In this document: positions 23,018 to 32,142 of the stretch, piece after piece | Numbering within the stretch: position 1 is the first letter of the stretch | Layout: every line of letters begins with the position of its first letter | Origin: Acidobacteriota bacterium | Lineage (GTDB): Bacteria; Acidobacteriota; UBA6911 | DNA: 64,000 nucleotides | Direction of reading: 5' to 3' | Assembly (NCBI GenBank): GCA_012719455.1 | Contig: JAAYAJ010000056.1 | Span: 1-64,000, forward strand | Made by a program: the position numbers and the translations under genes | The notes under the pieces: model-generated | Seen by the model: the letters and a program-made list of their open reading frames with translations, nothing else | Told to the model about the DNA's origin: nothing | The model's database searches: none

Positions 23018-25411
23018 ATGAAAGCACCCGTATTCGGTTCCGGCGCACTCGATCTCATTGGCAACACTCCTCTTGTCCGGCTCCGGCGCCTGTGTCCCAA
23101 CCCGGAGGTCGAAATCTGGGCCAAGCTCGAAAGCGTCAATCCCGGGGGATCGATCAAGGACCGGGTCGCCCGGTCGATGATCGAGGCCGCGGAGGCCGCG
23201 GGCGAACTGAGCCGGGACAAGATCATCCTGGAGGCGACCAGCGGGAACACCGGAATCGGGCTCGCCCTGGTGGGCGGGGTGAAGGGGTACAAGGTCCTGC
23301 TGGCGATGAGCGAAGGGGTCAGCGAGGAGCGCTGCCGGATCCTGTCGGCGCTGGGCGCCGGGTTTCTCAAGACCCCGGCCCGGCTCGGCACGGACGGTGC
23401 CATCGAGGCGGTCTATCGTCTGAACCGCCAGGAGCCCGGCAGGTATTTCATCCCCGACCAGTACAACAACCCGGCCAACCCTCTGGCCCACTACCACGGC
23501 ACGGCGGTGGAGATTTGGGAGCAGACCGGGGGGAGAATCACTCACCTGGTCGCCACCATGGGGACCTCGGGCACCCTCATGGGAACAGGCCGCCGGCTCA
23601 GGGAGTACAATCCCGCGATCCGCATCATAGGCGTGGAGCCCTACCTGGGGCACAAGATCCAGGGCCTGAAGAACATGAAGGAGGCCTACCGACCGGGGAT
23701 CTTCGACCGGAAACGGCTCGACTCCAAGGTCAACATTAAGGATGACGACGCCTTTGCGACCGCCCGGCTGTTGGCGCGGGAGGAGGGGCTGTTCGTGGGG
23801 ATGAGCGCCGGGGCCGCCTGCCACGTGGCCCTTGAGACGGCCAGAGGACTCACGGGCGGCGTCATCGTCGTCATCCTTCCGGACGGGGGGGACCGTTATC
23901 TCAGCACGTCCCTCTTCCAATCCTCCGTCCCCGTTGCGCGCCGGGAGCCCCAACTGGAGCTGTACGACACGCTCTCGCGTACCCAGCGGAGATTCCAGCC
24001 GCTCGAGCCCGGGAAGGTTTCGGTCTATTCCTGCGGACCCACGGTGAACGCCCCCCCCACCCTGGGCCTGCTGCGCCGCGTGGTGGTGGCCGACCTGCTG
24101 CGGCGTGTCCTGGAATACTGCGGATTCGAGGTTCGTCACGTGATGAATATCACCGACCTGGATGACAACACGATCCAGGAATCGATCCGGCAGGGGATAG
24201 GGCTCCGGGAACTGACAGACCGCTACACGGGCGAATTCATGAATTGCCTGGACCGGCTGGGGGTCAAGCACGCCTGGAAATACCCGCGGACCTCGGAACA
24301 TGTCGACGACATGGTCGGCTTCGCGCGTGAGTTGGTGGGCGCGGGGTACGCCTACGAGAGGCTGCGCAGCGTCTATTTCGACATCAGCAGGTTCCCGAAG
24401 TACGGTGCGCTGAGCGGGCTCGATTTCTCCAAGATCAGGGTCGGTGCCACCGTGGACCTGGATGAATACGACAAGGAGAACCCCAGGGACTTCACCCTGT
24501 TCAAGCGGTCCACCCTGGCCGAAATGGCGCACGACATCTTTTACGAGACCGAATGGGGCAACGTCCGCCCCAGCTGGCACGTCCAGTGCGCGGCCATGAG
24601 CAAGCGCTACTTGGGAGAGGAGTTCGACATCCACACCGGCGGCAGCGATATCCTATTCCCCCACCACGAAAACGAAATCGCCCAGTGTGAGGCGCTCCAT
24701 GGCAAAGGGCCGGCGCGCTACTGGGTGCACTCGGGGCTGGTGCTGGCCGGGGGGAAGAAGATGTCCCGTTCGGCCGGAAACGCGGTGACGCTCGAGGACC
24801 TGCTGGGCGCGGGGTTTACCGCGCGGGAGGTCCGCTACCTGCTCCTGTCGGTCCACTACCGCCAGCCGCTCACCTATTCCCGGGAGGCCCTCCAGGCGGC
24901 CCGTGCCGCGCTCGGGCGGATCGACACCTTCGTTGCCCGGCTCAGGCTGTGCTCCGGCAAAGGATCGGGCGATTCCATCCAGGGCGCCGTCGATGAAATG
25001 ACGGCCTCCTTCGAATCCGCCCTGGAAGCCGACCTCAACGTCCCCAAGGCCTTGGGGGCCCTGTTTCTCCTGATCCGGCAGGTGAACCCGCTGCTGGCGG
25101 GCCAGGGGGTGTCGCGCAAGGATGCTGACCTGGCGCTCGCGGCTCTGGACAGGATCAACTCGGTGCTGGGATTTGTCGACCTCGACCCGGCGGAAGCCGC
25201 ACCGGCGGATCCCGAGGTGGAGGCCCTGATCGCCCGGCGCGAGGAGGCGCGGGAAAGGAAGGATTACGCCGAAGCGGACCGTATCCGCGCGGAACTGGGA
25301 AAGCGCCACATCGTCCTGGAGGACACGCCCTACGGGACGATCCATTGGACGGCCTCTCCGCCGGCCGAAGGCCCGACCGGGACCTCCTCCCCCTCTTCAT
25401 CCTCCCAATGA
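23018..25411 (+). CDS. Fusion: CysM-type cysteine synthase + cysteinyl-tRNA synthetase-like domain with degenerate HIGH
   Basis: 797 aa. Residues 1-310 are a PLP cysteine synthase: Lys47 in NPGGSIKDR, TSGNTGIGLALVGG, the GTSGTLMGTGR phosphate loop and the CysM-like end ILPDGGDRYLST. Residues from about 315 are a class I CysRS: SCGPTV (Cys339), NITDLDDNTI, WHVQCAAMSKRYLG (Cys524), GGSDILFPHHENEIAQ and KKMSRSAGN (581-585, the KMSKS loop), then a helical anticodon region and a tail ending in a Ser run. The zinc ligands are present, but HIGH is TLGL (348-351), so both histidines that help bind ATP are gone. It may still charge tRNA, or may have another cysteine-related role. Confidence 0.9.
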   Translation: MKAPVFGSGALDLIGNTPLVRLRRLCPNPEVEIWAKLESVNPGGSIKDRVARSMIEAAEAAGELSRDKIILEATSGNTGIGLALVGGVKGYKVLLAMSEGVSEERCRILSALGAGFLKTPARLGTDGAIEAVYRLNRQEPGRYFIPDQYNNPANPLAHYHGTAVEIWEQTGGRITHLVATMGTSGTLMGTGRRLREYNPAIRIIGVEPYLGHKIQGLKNMKEAYRPGIFDRKRLDSKVNIKDDDAFATARLLAREEGLFVGMSAGAACHVALETARGLTGGVIVVILPDGGDRYLSTSLFQSSVPVARREPQLELYDTLSRTQRRFQPLEPGKVSVYSCGPTVNAPPTLGLLRRVVVADLLRRVLEYCGFEVRHVMNITDLDDNTIQESIRQGIGLRELTDRYTGEFMNCLDRLGVKHAWKYPRTSEHVDDMVGFARELVGAGYAYERLRSVYFDISRFPKYGALSGLDFSKIRVGATVDLDEYDKENPRDFTLFKRSTLAEMAHDIFYETEWGNVRPSWHVQCAAMSKRYLGEEFDIHTGGSDILFPHHENEIAQCEALHGKGPARYWVHSGLVLAGGKKMSRSAGNAVTLEDLLGAGFTAREVRYLLLSVHYRQPLTYSREALQAARAALGRIDTFVARLRLCSGKGSGDSIQGAVDEMTASFESALEADLNVPKALGALFLLIRQVNPLLAGQGVSRKDADLALAALDRINSVLGFVDLDPAEAAPADPEVEALIARREEARERKDYAEADRIRAELGKRHIVLEDTPYGTIHWTASPPAEGPTGTSSPSSSSQ

Positions 25412-25468
25412 TGACCCAATGATGACCAACGATGAGGCCGGGCTCACGGCCCGAAACTAACCGATTCT

Positions 25469-25654
25469 TCACCCTCCGCTCGGGGCGCAATTCGCGGCGC
25501 CGCCTGCCGAGACCGAAGCGAAACTGGAGACCTGCTCCTCCAGCCGGCCGCTCCCGCATTCGGGGCAGCGGACCTCTTCCGCCTCCCCGGCCCGGAGCAC
25601 CAGTTTTTCGAATTCCGCCCCGCATTCGAGGCACATGTATTCGTAGAGCGGCAT
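25469..25654 (-). CDS. FmdB-family zinc-ribbon protein
   Basis: 61 aa with the typical FmdB start MPLYEYMCLECGAEFEKLV and a second CxxC (VRCPECGSGRLEEQ), forming a zinc ribbon. A Ser/Ala/Gly-rich tail follows. FmdB proteins are widespread and often called regulatory, but the function is not established. AGGAGG lies at good distance from the ATG. It stands alone between the cysteine-synthase fusion (convergent) and rho. Confidence 0.9.
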   Translation of the reverse strand: MPLYEYMCLECGAEFEKLVLRAGEAEEVRCPECGSGRLEEQVSSFASVSAGGAANCAPSGG

Positions 25655-25766
25655 CGTGTCGTTTCCTCCTGTTCACTGAATAGGATCCCGCACGGGCCGG
25701 GGCAAATCCGGCCGCCGCTTTTTCCGCAAATCGCCGGTGCCGGAGGTCGGGCAGGACCTCCGCGGG

Positions 25767-27104
25767 TTAACCCTTGTTCAGTGAGGCGAGGAACTCCGCG
25801 TTGCTGTCGGACTTGTGGAGCTTGTCGAGCAACAGGTCCATCGCTTCGTCGATGGACAGGGGGTTCAGCACCTTGCGCAGGATCCAGATCTTGGTGAGGT
25901 CGTTTGCCTCCACCAGCAGTTCTTCCTTCCGGGTGCCGGACCGGTTGATGTCGATCGCCGGGAAGATGCGCTTGTCCACGAGCTTGCGGTCCAGGATGAT
26001 CTCCATGTTGCCGGTGCCCTTGAATTCCTCGAAAATTACGTCGTCCATGCGGCTCCCGGTGTCGATTAGGGCCGTGGCCATGATCGTGAGGCTCCCCCCC
26101 TCCTCGATCTTCCGGGCGGCCCCGAAAAAGCGCTTCGGTTTCTCCAGGGCGTTGGCGTCGACGCCGCCGGAAAGCACCTTGCCGCTCGAGGGGATGACGG
26201 TGTTGTAGGCGCGCGCCAGGCGCGTGATGCTGTCGAGCAGGATGACGACGTCCTTCCTATGTTCCACCAGGCGCTTGGCCTTTTCCATGACGATTTCAGC
26301 GACCTGGACATGGCGCGAGGCGGGTTCGTCGAACGTGGAGCTGATCACCTCTCCCTTGACGGAGCGTTCCATGTCGGTGACTTCTTCCGGGCGTTCGTCA
26401 ATCAAGAGGACGATGAGGTAGACCTCCGGGTGGTTGGTGCTGATCGAGTTGGCGATGTTCTGCAGCAGCATGGTTTTGCCCGTCCTGGGGGGCGACACGA
26501 TCAGTCCGCGCTGTCCCTTGCCGATGGGAGTGAAGATGTCCATCACCCGGGCGGAAAGGTTTTCGCGCACCGTTTCCAGCTGGATCCGCTCCTGCGGGTA
26601 GAGGGGGGTGAGGTTGTCGTAGAAGATCCGGTGGCGCGCCTCCTCGGGCGGCTCGAAGTTCACGGCGTCCACTTTCACCAGGGCGAGGTAGCGCTCCCCC
26701 TCGTTCGGCATGCGGATCTGCCCGGAGACGATGTCGCCGGTGCGGAGATCGAATTTCCGGATCTGGGAAGGCGAAATGTAGATGTCGTCGGGGCCGGGTA
26801 GATAGCTGTAATCGGGGGAGCGGAGGAAGCCGTAACCTTCCGGGAGCACCTCAAGCACCCCTTCCGAAAAGATGAGCCCGTGATTCTCCGCCTGGGCCTG
26901 CAGGACGGCGAAGATGAGGTCCTGCTTACTCAGCTTGCCCGCCTCGGCGATCTTGTATTTCTTGGCGATCTTCGCCAAGTCCTTGATATTCAGGGCCTGC
27001 AGCTCGCTGATGTGCAGCTGCTCCCCCTCTTTGTCCAGCGCCTCCTGGATCGGGAGCTTCTGGTTGCCGGCGACGTCCTTGGAACGGGTATCCTTTTCTG
27101 CCAT
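25767..27104 (-). CDS. rho: Transcription termination factor Rho
   Basis: 445 aa from the ATG at 27104; an upstream in-frame ATG at 27143 adds 13 unlikely residues. The N-terminal helical domain ([20 protein letters not shown]) precedes the RNA-binding cold-shock-like domain ([20 protein letters not shown]). The ATPase domain has Walker A in [14 protein letters not shown], Walker B in [16 protein letters not shown] and the Q/R loops. It is a ring helicase that terminates transcription. The gene is intact and standard in length (419 in E. coli, with a slightly longer N-terminus here). Confidence 0.96.
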   Translation of the reverse strand: MAEKDTRSKDVAGNQKLPIQEALDKEGEQLHISELQALNIKDLAKIAKKYKIAEAGKLSKQDLIFAVLQAQAENHGLIFSEGVLEVLPEGYGFLRSPDYSYLPGPDDIYISPSQIRKFDLRTGDIVSGQIRMPNEGERYLALVKVDAVNFEPPEEARHRIFYDNLTPLYPQERIQLETVRENLSARVMDIFTPIGKGQRGLIVSPPRTGKTMLLQNIANSISTNHPEVYLIVLLIDERPEEVTDMERSVKGEVISSTFDEPASRHVQVAEIVMEKAKRLVEHRKDVVILLDSITRLARAYNTVIPSSGKVLSGGVDANALEKPKRFFGAARKIEEGGSLTIMATALIDTGSRMDDVIFEEFKGTGNMEIILDRKLVDKRIFPAIDINRSGTRKEELLVEANDLTKIWILRKVLNPLSIDEAMDLLLDKLHKSDSNAEFLASLNKG

Positions 27105-27239
27105 ATCACACCTGTTTTGTTGATGATAGCTTGGCTGGTGCAAGTATCTATGTGGAACTCTGATGACCGCGGCCCTAAAGTGTAGAATGGTTTCCTGAAA
27201 ATCTCCAGAAAATTCCGGGCGGATGGGCGGGAGCGACCG

Positions 27240-27278
27240 CCCCCCGGAGCCGCGGCCCGGGGGAGCGGCTCCGGGGGG
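27240..27278 (-). terminator. GC-rich 13-bp hairpin behind the TPR gene
   Basis: A perfect 13-bp stem (27240-27252 with 27266-27278) encloses a 13-base loop and starts 17 bases past the stop of the TPR gene. No U-tract follows, so it is either a Rho-independent terminator of the non-canonical GC type or an mRNA-stabilising hairpin. Confidence 0.55.
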
Positions 27279-27295
27279 ACGTTGTCGTGTTCGGG

Positions 27296-28363
27296 TCAGA
27301 TCCCGAGATCGGTCTTGGCCTTGGCTAGAACTTCTTCGATTCCGTCGAGCGAGCCCGAGTGGCTCCCCTGGTAGATCTGCTCAAGGTACTGCTTGGCCCT
27401 GGGGGCCATGGACTTTTCGAGTACCACGCACTTCGCGAATGGTTCCATGGCCGCGTTCTGCCCCTCGGTCTGCCACTTGCTCATCCCGATGTAGTACCAG
27501 GCGTCGTCCCGCTTGGGGTCGAACCGGACCACCTTCTGGTAGGTTTCGAGCGCCGCGGGGTAATCCTTCTTCTGGTAGGCTTCCGCTCCCATCAGGCCGA
27601 AGGCGATGGCGCGGGTGGCGTTCCACTGGGCCTCCTGCATGTTGGGCGGCACCTTGTCGCCGTAGACGGCCATGATTTTGGCGAAGAGCGCGGTCGCGGC
27701 CGGGACGTCCTGTTTGCGCAGCTGCACGTCGGCCATCTGCAGCGCCGTCGTGTAGCCCAGGGGCTGGTCGATCGGCGCATCCGCCAGGATCTTCTGGCCG
27801 CACTCCAGGTACTTGTCGTAGTTCTCCATGGCGAGGTAGATGGCGGCCATTGTCTGGAGCATGGCGGCGTCCGGGGCGGCGGCGTAGATCGTCTCCGCCA
27901 TTTCCGCGGCCTTGGGCAGGTCCCCGGCCCCGTAATGGGCGGCCATCTTTGTCCGCTGCATCAGCAGGACCGACGGGGAAAGCTGGTCCTTGAGGAACTC
28001 AGCCTCTCCCACGGGGATCTCCTCCGCCTTGACCTTTTCCACGGTGGGCAGGAGCTCCAGGAGTGCGTCGGCCATGGAGATCACCTTGGCCCAGTCCTTC
28101 TTTTCGAGTTGTGGGTTGATGGCCGCCTGGTAATCGGTGGCCACGTAAAGCAGGATTCTGGAAATCGGGTGCTCCTTGACGAAGCCGATCAGCAGGTCGG
28201 CCCGCTTGGCGACGTCCGCCTCTTTCTTGATCTCCTCGTACTGAGCGTAATCTTTCTTGTACTGGTAGTCGGAAAGAGGCGAGATTTTGTCCTGCAGGGC
28301 GAAGCCGCTGGCTCCACACAGCAATAGAATGGCTATTATCGAGCCGACAAGTCTTCGGGTCAT
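27296..28363 (-). CDS. Secreted tetratricopeptide-repeat protein (paralogue A)
   Basis: 355 aa starting at the ATG eight bases behind GGAG; two earlier in-frame ATGs are less well placed. A signal peptide covers about residues 1-25 ([20 protein letters not shown]). The mature protein is helical with TPR-like pairs; the clearest runs from [20 protein letters not shown] to [20 protein letters not shown]. It ends [21 protein letters not shown] second protein in this window (42464-43465) shares the same start pattern, repeat layout and near-identical ending (YLEKLWKSSHRGSLTGVENV). It probably acts as a periplasmic scaffold; partner unknown. Confidence 0.75.
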   Translation of the reverse strand: MTRRLVGSIIAILLLCGASGFALQDKISPLSDYQYKKDYAQYEEIKKEADVAKRADLLIGFVKEHPISRILLYVATDYQAAINPQLEKKDWAKVISMADALLELLPTVEKVKAEEIPVGEAEFLKDQLSPSVLLMQRTKMAAHYGAGDLPKAAEMAETIYAAAPDAAMLQTMAAIYLAMENYDKYLECGQKILADAPIDQPLGYTTALQMADVQLRKQDVPAATALFAKIMAVYGDKVPPNMQEAQWNATRAIAFGLMGAEAYQKKDYPAALETYQKVVRFDPKRDDAWYYIGMSKWQTEGQNAAMEPFAKCVVLEKSMAPRAKQYLEQIYQGSHSGSLDGIEEVLAKAKTDLGI

Positions 28364-28548
28364 AGTCATCACTCCTGAGAAAAAGCTCGTTTTATCGATG
28401 CAACACCGCAATCCATAAAGGCGCGGGGAGCCCCGGAACCTGGGTTGCGGGAGCTGGACTCCCCCTTTCCCGTTGAGTTCAGGTTCTTATGGACCGGCCC
28501 TTCCTGTCAAGGCAAAATACGCCCCCGCATGGTGCACGGCCCCGGCCT

Positions 28549-28953
28549 TCATGGCTCTATCCTGCTGAACATCCATTGATTCCCGGGATACCAACGCATC
28601 CGCCGCAACCGGTACGTCCCGGTCATTTTCGATCCCGCAAACCGCAGCTTCAGCTCCGCGGCCGCCTCCGGCCCGATTTCCACTTCCCCCTCGTCCCAGG
28701 CGATGACGGGTCCGCGGCCGAAAGCCTCTTCCTCGAAGACGGGGCTCGAAGCCGCCTCGACCGGGAAGCTCTCCCGCTCGATGGCCAGCCGCCTCTCTCC
28801 CACCCGCCGCGGCGGCTCCTTCAGCAGGGACCAGGAGCGCAGCCTGCGGTCCATGACCACCCTGAGGTCGTAATGGGGCCTCGCGGTTTTGTGGTAATGA
28901 ATGACAAATCGCGAAATCAGCGGTTCGATCAGACGCTTGCTCCAGGCGCTCAA
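28549..28953 (-). CDS. Orphan LigD-type 3'-phosphoesterase-like protein
   Basis: 134 aa. RFVIHYHKTARPHYDLRVVM, then RRLRSWSLLKEPPRRVGERR, matches the phosphoesterase (PE) domain of bacterial NHEJ ligase D, which trims 3'-phosphate or ribonucleotide ends. The histidines, Asp and Arg of the core (His21, His27, Asp29, Arg31) are present. The later catalytic histidine of the 'DHP' motif is not: that stretch reads ERESFPVEA. There is no ligase or polymerase domain, and no Ku gene in the window. The start appears to be TTG without a ribosome site, so it is uncertain. It is divergent from the STAS gene, 28 bases away. Confidence 0.7.
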   Translation of the reverse strand: MSAWSKRLIEPLISRFVIHYHKTARPHYDLRVVMDRRLRSWSLLKEPPRRVGERRLAIERESFPVEAASSPVFEEEAFGRGPVIAWDEGEVEIGPEAAAELKLRFAGSKMTGTYRLRRMRWYPGNQWMFSRIEP

Positions 28954-28981
28954 ATATGCCAGTATTTTTGCCTAAACACTC

Positions 28982-29305
28982 ATGGATATCCAAGTCGAAA
29001 CTAACGGGGAAGGTCGAATCATCCGGATCGAAGGCAGGCTCACCTTGGAGCACTGCCCGGAAATCGCGCGCCGCATCGACGAGGTGCTTGCCGGGCGGCC
29101 GCGCAAAATCGTGCTCGATCTTGAGGCGGTCCCCTTCGTGGACAGCTCGGGAGTGGGGGAGATCCTGAGACTGTTCAAGAGGATGAGGGAGGTGGAGGGT
29201 GAACTCGTCCTGTTCCGTCCGAACCGGAAACTGCGGAGCCTTTTCGCGATGTACCGTTTCGATCGCTTCCTGACCATCCGGGAACCCGGGGGCGGCGATG
29301 AATAG
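28982..29305 (+). CDS. STAS-domain anti-sigma factor antagonist
   Basis: 107 aa, a single STAS domain. VLDLEAVPFVDSSGVGEILR carries the DSSG motif (Ser55/Ser56), one of which is phosphorylated in the SpoIIAA family to control binding to an anti-sigma kinase. No kinase or phosphatase partner is adjacent. It overlaps the next gene by eight bases (ATGAATAG), so they are translated together. It may regulate a sigma factor or act in another partner-switching system. Confidence 0.85.
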   Translation: MDIQVETNGEGRIIRIEGRLTLEHCPEIARRIDEVLAGRPRKIVLDLEAVPFVDSSGVGEILRLFKRMREVEGELVLFRPNRKLRSLFAMYRFDRFLTIREPGGGDE

Positions 29306-29789
29306 GCCGGGACCCGTACGCGCCGGGGGGGTCCTTTTCTGTCTTGCCCTGCTGGCGCCGGTCCCCGCCGCCGGGGCGCAGCCGCGGCAGCGCCTCCCTG
29401 AAAACCCCCAGAACGCGGCGCAGGCGCAGAAACCCGTTCTGCTGAGCATCGCGCTGGCCGACGGCGCGGTGACGGCGGATATCGCCGACTGCCCGCTGCA
29501 TGACGTGCTGGTGGAGCTGGCCGCGCGGACCGGCGTCATCTTCGAGGTCCGCAGCGAGCCCAATCCCCTGGTTTCCGTCCACCTCCGCGCGGTCCCGCTC
29601 CCGGAGGCGGTTGGGCGCATCGTCCCGGAAGGCAACATCGTGTTTATTCATGATGAGGCCGACCCGGGCCGTATCGCGCTGGTCCGCATCCTCCCTCGCG
29701 ACGGCGCGGCGGTGCAGCCCGGCCTTCTCTATTTCGGAACCGGCAGGGTCACCGCCTCCGGCCGGTCAACCGGGGCCCCGGCCCCGTAA
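29298..29789 (+). CDS. Secreted protein with secretin/TonB short N-terminal-like (STN) domain
   Basis: 163 aa. A signal peptide (residues about 1-27) ends near AAGA, followed by a Gln/Pro-rich linker. The core DCPLHDVLVELAARTGVIFE, then VRSEPNPLVSVHLRAVPLPE and AVGRIV, is the pattern of secretin-type N-terminal domains (L..vL..la..tg..f.v... v.v.l..v.l.eAl..il). There is no secretin barrel. It is coupled to the STAS gene by overlap and followed 16 bases later by another secreted protein. A role in envelope assembly is possible but not established. Confidence 0.6.
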   Translation: MNRPGPVRAGGVLFCLALLAPVPAAGAQPRQRLPENPQNAAQAQKPVLLSIALADGAVTADIADCPLHDVLVELAARTGVIFEVRSEPNPLVSVHLRAVPLPEAVGRIVPEGNIVFIHDEADPGRIALVRILPRDGAAVQPGLLYFGTGRVTASGRSTGAPAP

Positions 29790-29805
29790 CGTTCAGGAAA
29801 AACCT

Positions 29806-30495
29806 ATGCCCTCCTTTGTGAAGCTGTCATTGTCGAGCCTCCTCCTCCTTGCCGGTCTCACCGGCGCCGCCTTCGGACAGGGTTCCCGGGAGGAGGTCCG
29901 GGCCGCGGTCGACGCGGTGGTCGGCGAGGCGTACCGGGCGGCCGCCGCCGAATTTCCCTGCAAAACCAAGACGCGGGGGAAAGGGAAGATCATACGCTGG
30001 CAGGACGTGGAAAAGTGCGTGAACTACGCCCATGACCGGGTCGACTGGGAGGGGCTCTCGGAGCGCATCCGGACCATCGGGCAGCAAGCGGGCCTCGAGA
30101 GGGCCGCGCTTGCGGCCGAGATCGAAGCCTCCCTGACCGCGCAGGCGATCCCCTTCAGTGCGATCTACGTGGTCAAGGACGCCGGGGCGCGGCTGCCGCT
30201 GTCGAACTCGTTCCTGAAATTCCTCCCGCCCGACTCCCTGCTCGATCTCCCTGTCTACAACCAGAAAGGGGACCTGCTGGGCAGTTTTTCGGGAGCGTAC
30301 TTTTTCGAACGGAGCGGGGGGCTTTCGACGGCCACGGGCTACCGGAGGCCTAATTTCCAATACAAGGACCTGAACGGGGAGATGCAGGCGCCGTCGGAGA
30401 CGTTCCTGATCGACCGGTACGGGGTCCCCTGGAAGGATGCCGAATCCCAGCCCGGGTTCCGGTTGCCGGCCGACAAGCTGGTTCCCAAGCGCTGA
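29806..30495 (+). CDS. Secreted protein of unknown function
   Basis: 229 aa from the ATG behind AGGAAA. A signal peptide is clear (SLSSLLLLAGLTGAAFGQG). The mature protein contains a conserved-looking segment IIRWQDVEKCVNYAHDRVDW and a C-terminal part with two strands (LPVYNQKGDLLGSFSGAYFF) and FLIDRYGVPWKDAESQPGF. It has two cysteines (PCKTK and EKCVN). I do not recognise a family. It is the third gene of the STAS-STN run and is followed by a convergent trmJ three bases later. Confidence 0.6.
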   Translation: MPSFVKLSLSSLLLLAGLTGAAFGQGSREEVRAAVDAVVGEAYRAAAAEFPCKTKTRGKGKIIRWQDVEKCVNYAHDRVDWEGLSERIRTIGQQAGLERAALAAEIEASLTAQAIPFSAIYVVKDAGARLPLSNSFLKFLPPDSLLDLPVYNQKGDLLGSFSGAYFFERSGGLSTATGYRRPNFQYKDLNGEMQAPSETFLIDRYGVPWKDAESQPGFRLPADKLVPKR

Positions 30496-30498
30496 CTC

Positions 30499-31230
30499 TC
30501 AGTCCCCGGCGGGGTCCTGCGTCGTGGCGTACCAGGAGATCTGGCGTGCGATCCCCCTCAGGGTCCCGACGTCGGCCGATTCCAGCCCCGCCCTGCCGAA
30601 GATCCGGCGCAGGGTGAACATCATGTGTTGCGCGTTCTGGGTGTGCAGGAAGCCGATCTCCAGCAGGGCCTTTTCCAATTGCGCATACATGGCCTCCGTC
30701 TGTTCCAGGGACGCCGTCCTGATCGCCCGCGCCGGGGTATGGCCGAGGCTGCCGAGGAAGAGCTCGTAGGCGACCACCATGACAGCCTGGGCCAGGTTGA
30801 TGCTGCTCGCCCGGCGATGGGTCGGGATGCGCATCAGGAGCTGGCAGAGGCGTAGGTCGTCGTCGACGAGCCCGGTGTCCTCGGGGCCGAAGAGGATGCC
30901 CACCCGCTGCCGCGCGGCGTGGTCGAGGATCCGGGGGACGATGGCGCGGGGCGGGGCGGCGGGGGAGCGGTAGCCGCCGCTTTTCCCCGTGGTCCCGACC
31001 AGCAGGCGGACTCCCCGGAGGGCGCCCGCGAGCGAGCGGCAGACCCTGGCCGATTCCAGGATAGGCCCCCCGGCCTTGGCCAGCCGGTAGGATTCATCGG
31101 TGATCCGGCACCGGGGCGCCGCGAGCACGAGCCGCCCGAGGCCCATGTTGGCCATGGCGCGCGCGACCGACCCGATATTGCCCGGGTGTTTCGTGCCCGC
31201 GAGGATGATGACCACATTTTCCAGTGACAT
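30499..31230 (-). CDS. trmJ: SpoU-family tRNA/rRNA 2'-O-methyltransferase (TrmJ-like)
   Basis: 243 aa SPOUT methyltransferase. Motif 1 is ILAGTKHPGNIGSVARAMAN (conserved Asn and Arg), motif 2 is VGILFGPEDTGLVDDDLRLC and motif 3 is IPTHRRASSINLAQAVMVVA. These form the trefoil-knot SAM site. The length and the C-terminal helical extension fit TrmJ, which methylates the 2'-O of residue 32 in tRNAs. A different RNA target within the SpoU family cannot be excluded. It is monocistronic between convergent and divergent neighbours. Confidence 0.88.
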   Translation of the reverse strand: MSLENVVIILAGTKHPGNIGSVARAMANMGLGRLVLAAPRCRITDESYRLAKAGGPILESARVCRSLAGALRGVRLLVGTTGKSGGYRSPAAPPRAIVPRILDHAARQRVGILFGPEDTGLVDDDLRLCQLLMRIPTHRRASSINLAQAVMVVAYELFLGSLGHTPARAIRTASLEQTEAMYAQLEKALLEIGFLHTQNAQHMMFTLRRIFGRAGLESADVGTLRGIARQISWYATTQDPAGD

Positions 31231-31338
31231 GGCGACCTACTCTAACATTATGCGCCCTGCCGGACACGCATTCCCCGGTTTTTTCCGGCAGGATGTGAGA
31301 AAATTGGACCTGGACCTGTCTTGGAACGGGAGGAAACG

Positions 31339-32139
31339 ATGCGCTACGCCGGAATTCTCGTGTTTGCCGTCATCACGCTTTTTGGATGGGGCTTTCTGCC
31401 CGCCGCCCAGGAGTCGCCTGCAATCCCGGGAGCCGCCGAGGCCTCCCAGGCGGGGAAGAGCCCGTCTCCCGAAGAGATCATCCGCAGGTTCACCGCCAAG
31501 GAGACGGAGTCCTACGCGGCCTGGATGCAATACTCCTACACGCAGATTGCGGTGATCAAGGTGGTCTCGCTCAACGGCGCACCGCGCAACGAGTCGATGA
31601 CGATCGTGTCCGAGGTTGTTTTCAACGACGACGGCACGCGCGAGGTGCGGCCGCTGCGTCGCAGCGGCCGGCTCCGCTCGGTCAGGCTCACACCCGAGGA
31701 CGAGGACGTGATGCTCAACATCAATCCCTTCGCTTTGACTGAATCTGAACTGCCCTTGTACAACCTCAAGTACGAGGGGAAGGAGAAGGTGGACGAGCTG
31801 GTGTGCTACGTTTTCTCCGTGCGCCCCAAAAACACCCGGGGGGACCGCTTTTATTTCAAGGGGAAGATCTACGTGGACGACCGGGACCTGCAGATCGTGA
31901 AAACGGTCGGCAGGCCGGTGCCGGAGCGCCGGGGGAACCTTTTCCCGGAATTCGAGACGCTGCGCCTGGTCATCGACGGGGAGTATTGGTTCCCGGTCTG
32001 GACCCACGCCGATGAAAAGCTCCACTTCGCCCAGGACACCGTGGGGATCGAGCAGACCCTGACCTACGAGAACTACAAGAGGTTCGGTTCCAAGGCGACC
32101 ATCCGGTTCGGCGCTCCCGAGGTGGAAACGGGGGAGTGA
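31339..32139 (+). CDS. Outer-membrane lipoprotein-sorting-like secreted protein (LolA/LppX fold)
   Basis: 266 aa from the ATG behind GGGAGGAA. An N-terminal signal peptide (residues about 1-22: YAGILVFAVITLFGWGF) is followed by a region like LolA-type half-barrels: YSYTQIAVIKVVSLNGAPRN, then YNLKYEGKEKVDELVCYVFS, VRPKNTRGDRFYFKGKIYVD and RDLQIVKTVGRP. The phrases F-G-IYVD, D-QIVK and W-P-TH-D recur in DUF-type proteins of this superfamily. It probably binds a lipid or lipoprotein in the periplasm. It is divergent from trmJ and convergent with the sigma-32-like gene, four bases apart. Confidence 0.6.
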   Translation: MRYAGILVFAVITLFGWGFLPAAQESPAIPGAAEASQAGKSPSPEEIIRRFTAKETESYAAWMQYSYTQIAVIKVVSLNGAPRNESMTIVSEVVFNDDGTREVRPLRRSGRLRSVRLTPEDEDVMLNINPFALTESELPLYNLKYEGKEKVDELVCYVFSVRPKNTRGDRFYFKGKIYVDDRDLQIVKTVGRPVPERRGNLFPEFETLRLVIDGEYWFPVWTHADEKLHFAQDTVGIEQTLTYENYKRFGSKATIRFGAPEVETGE

Positions 32140-32142
32140 GCG

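Noticed and set aside
28427-28475. GGGGAG...CTCCCC pairing between TPR gene and LigD-like gene
   Set aside because: Six-base stem with a large loop; insufficient for a terminator call.
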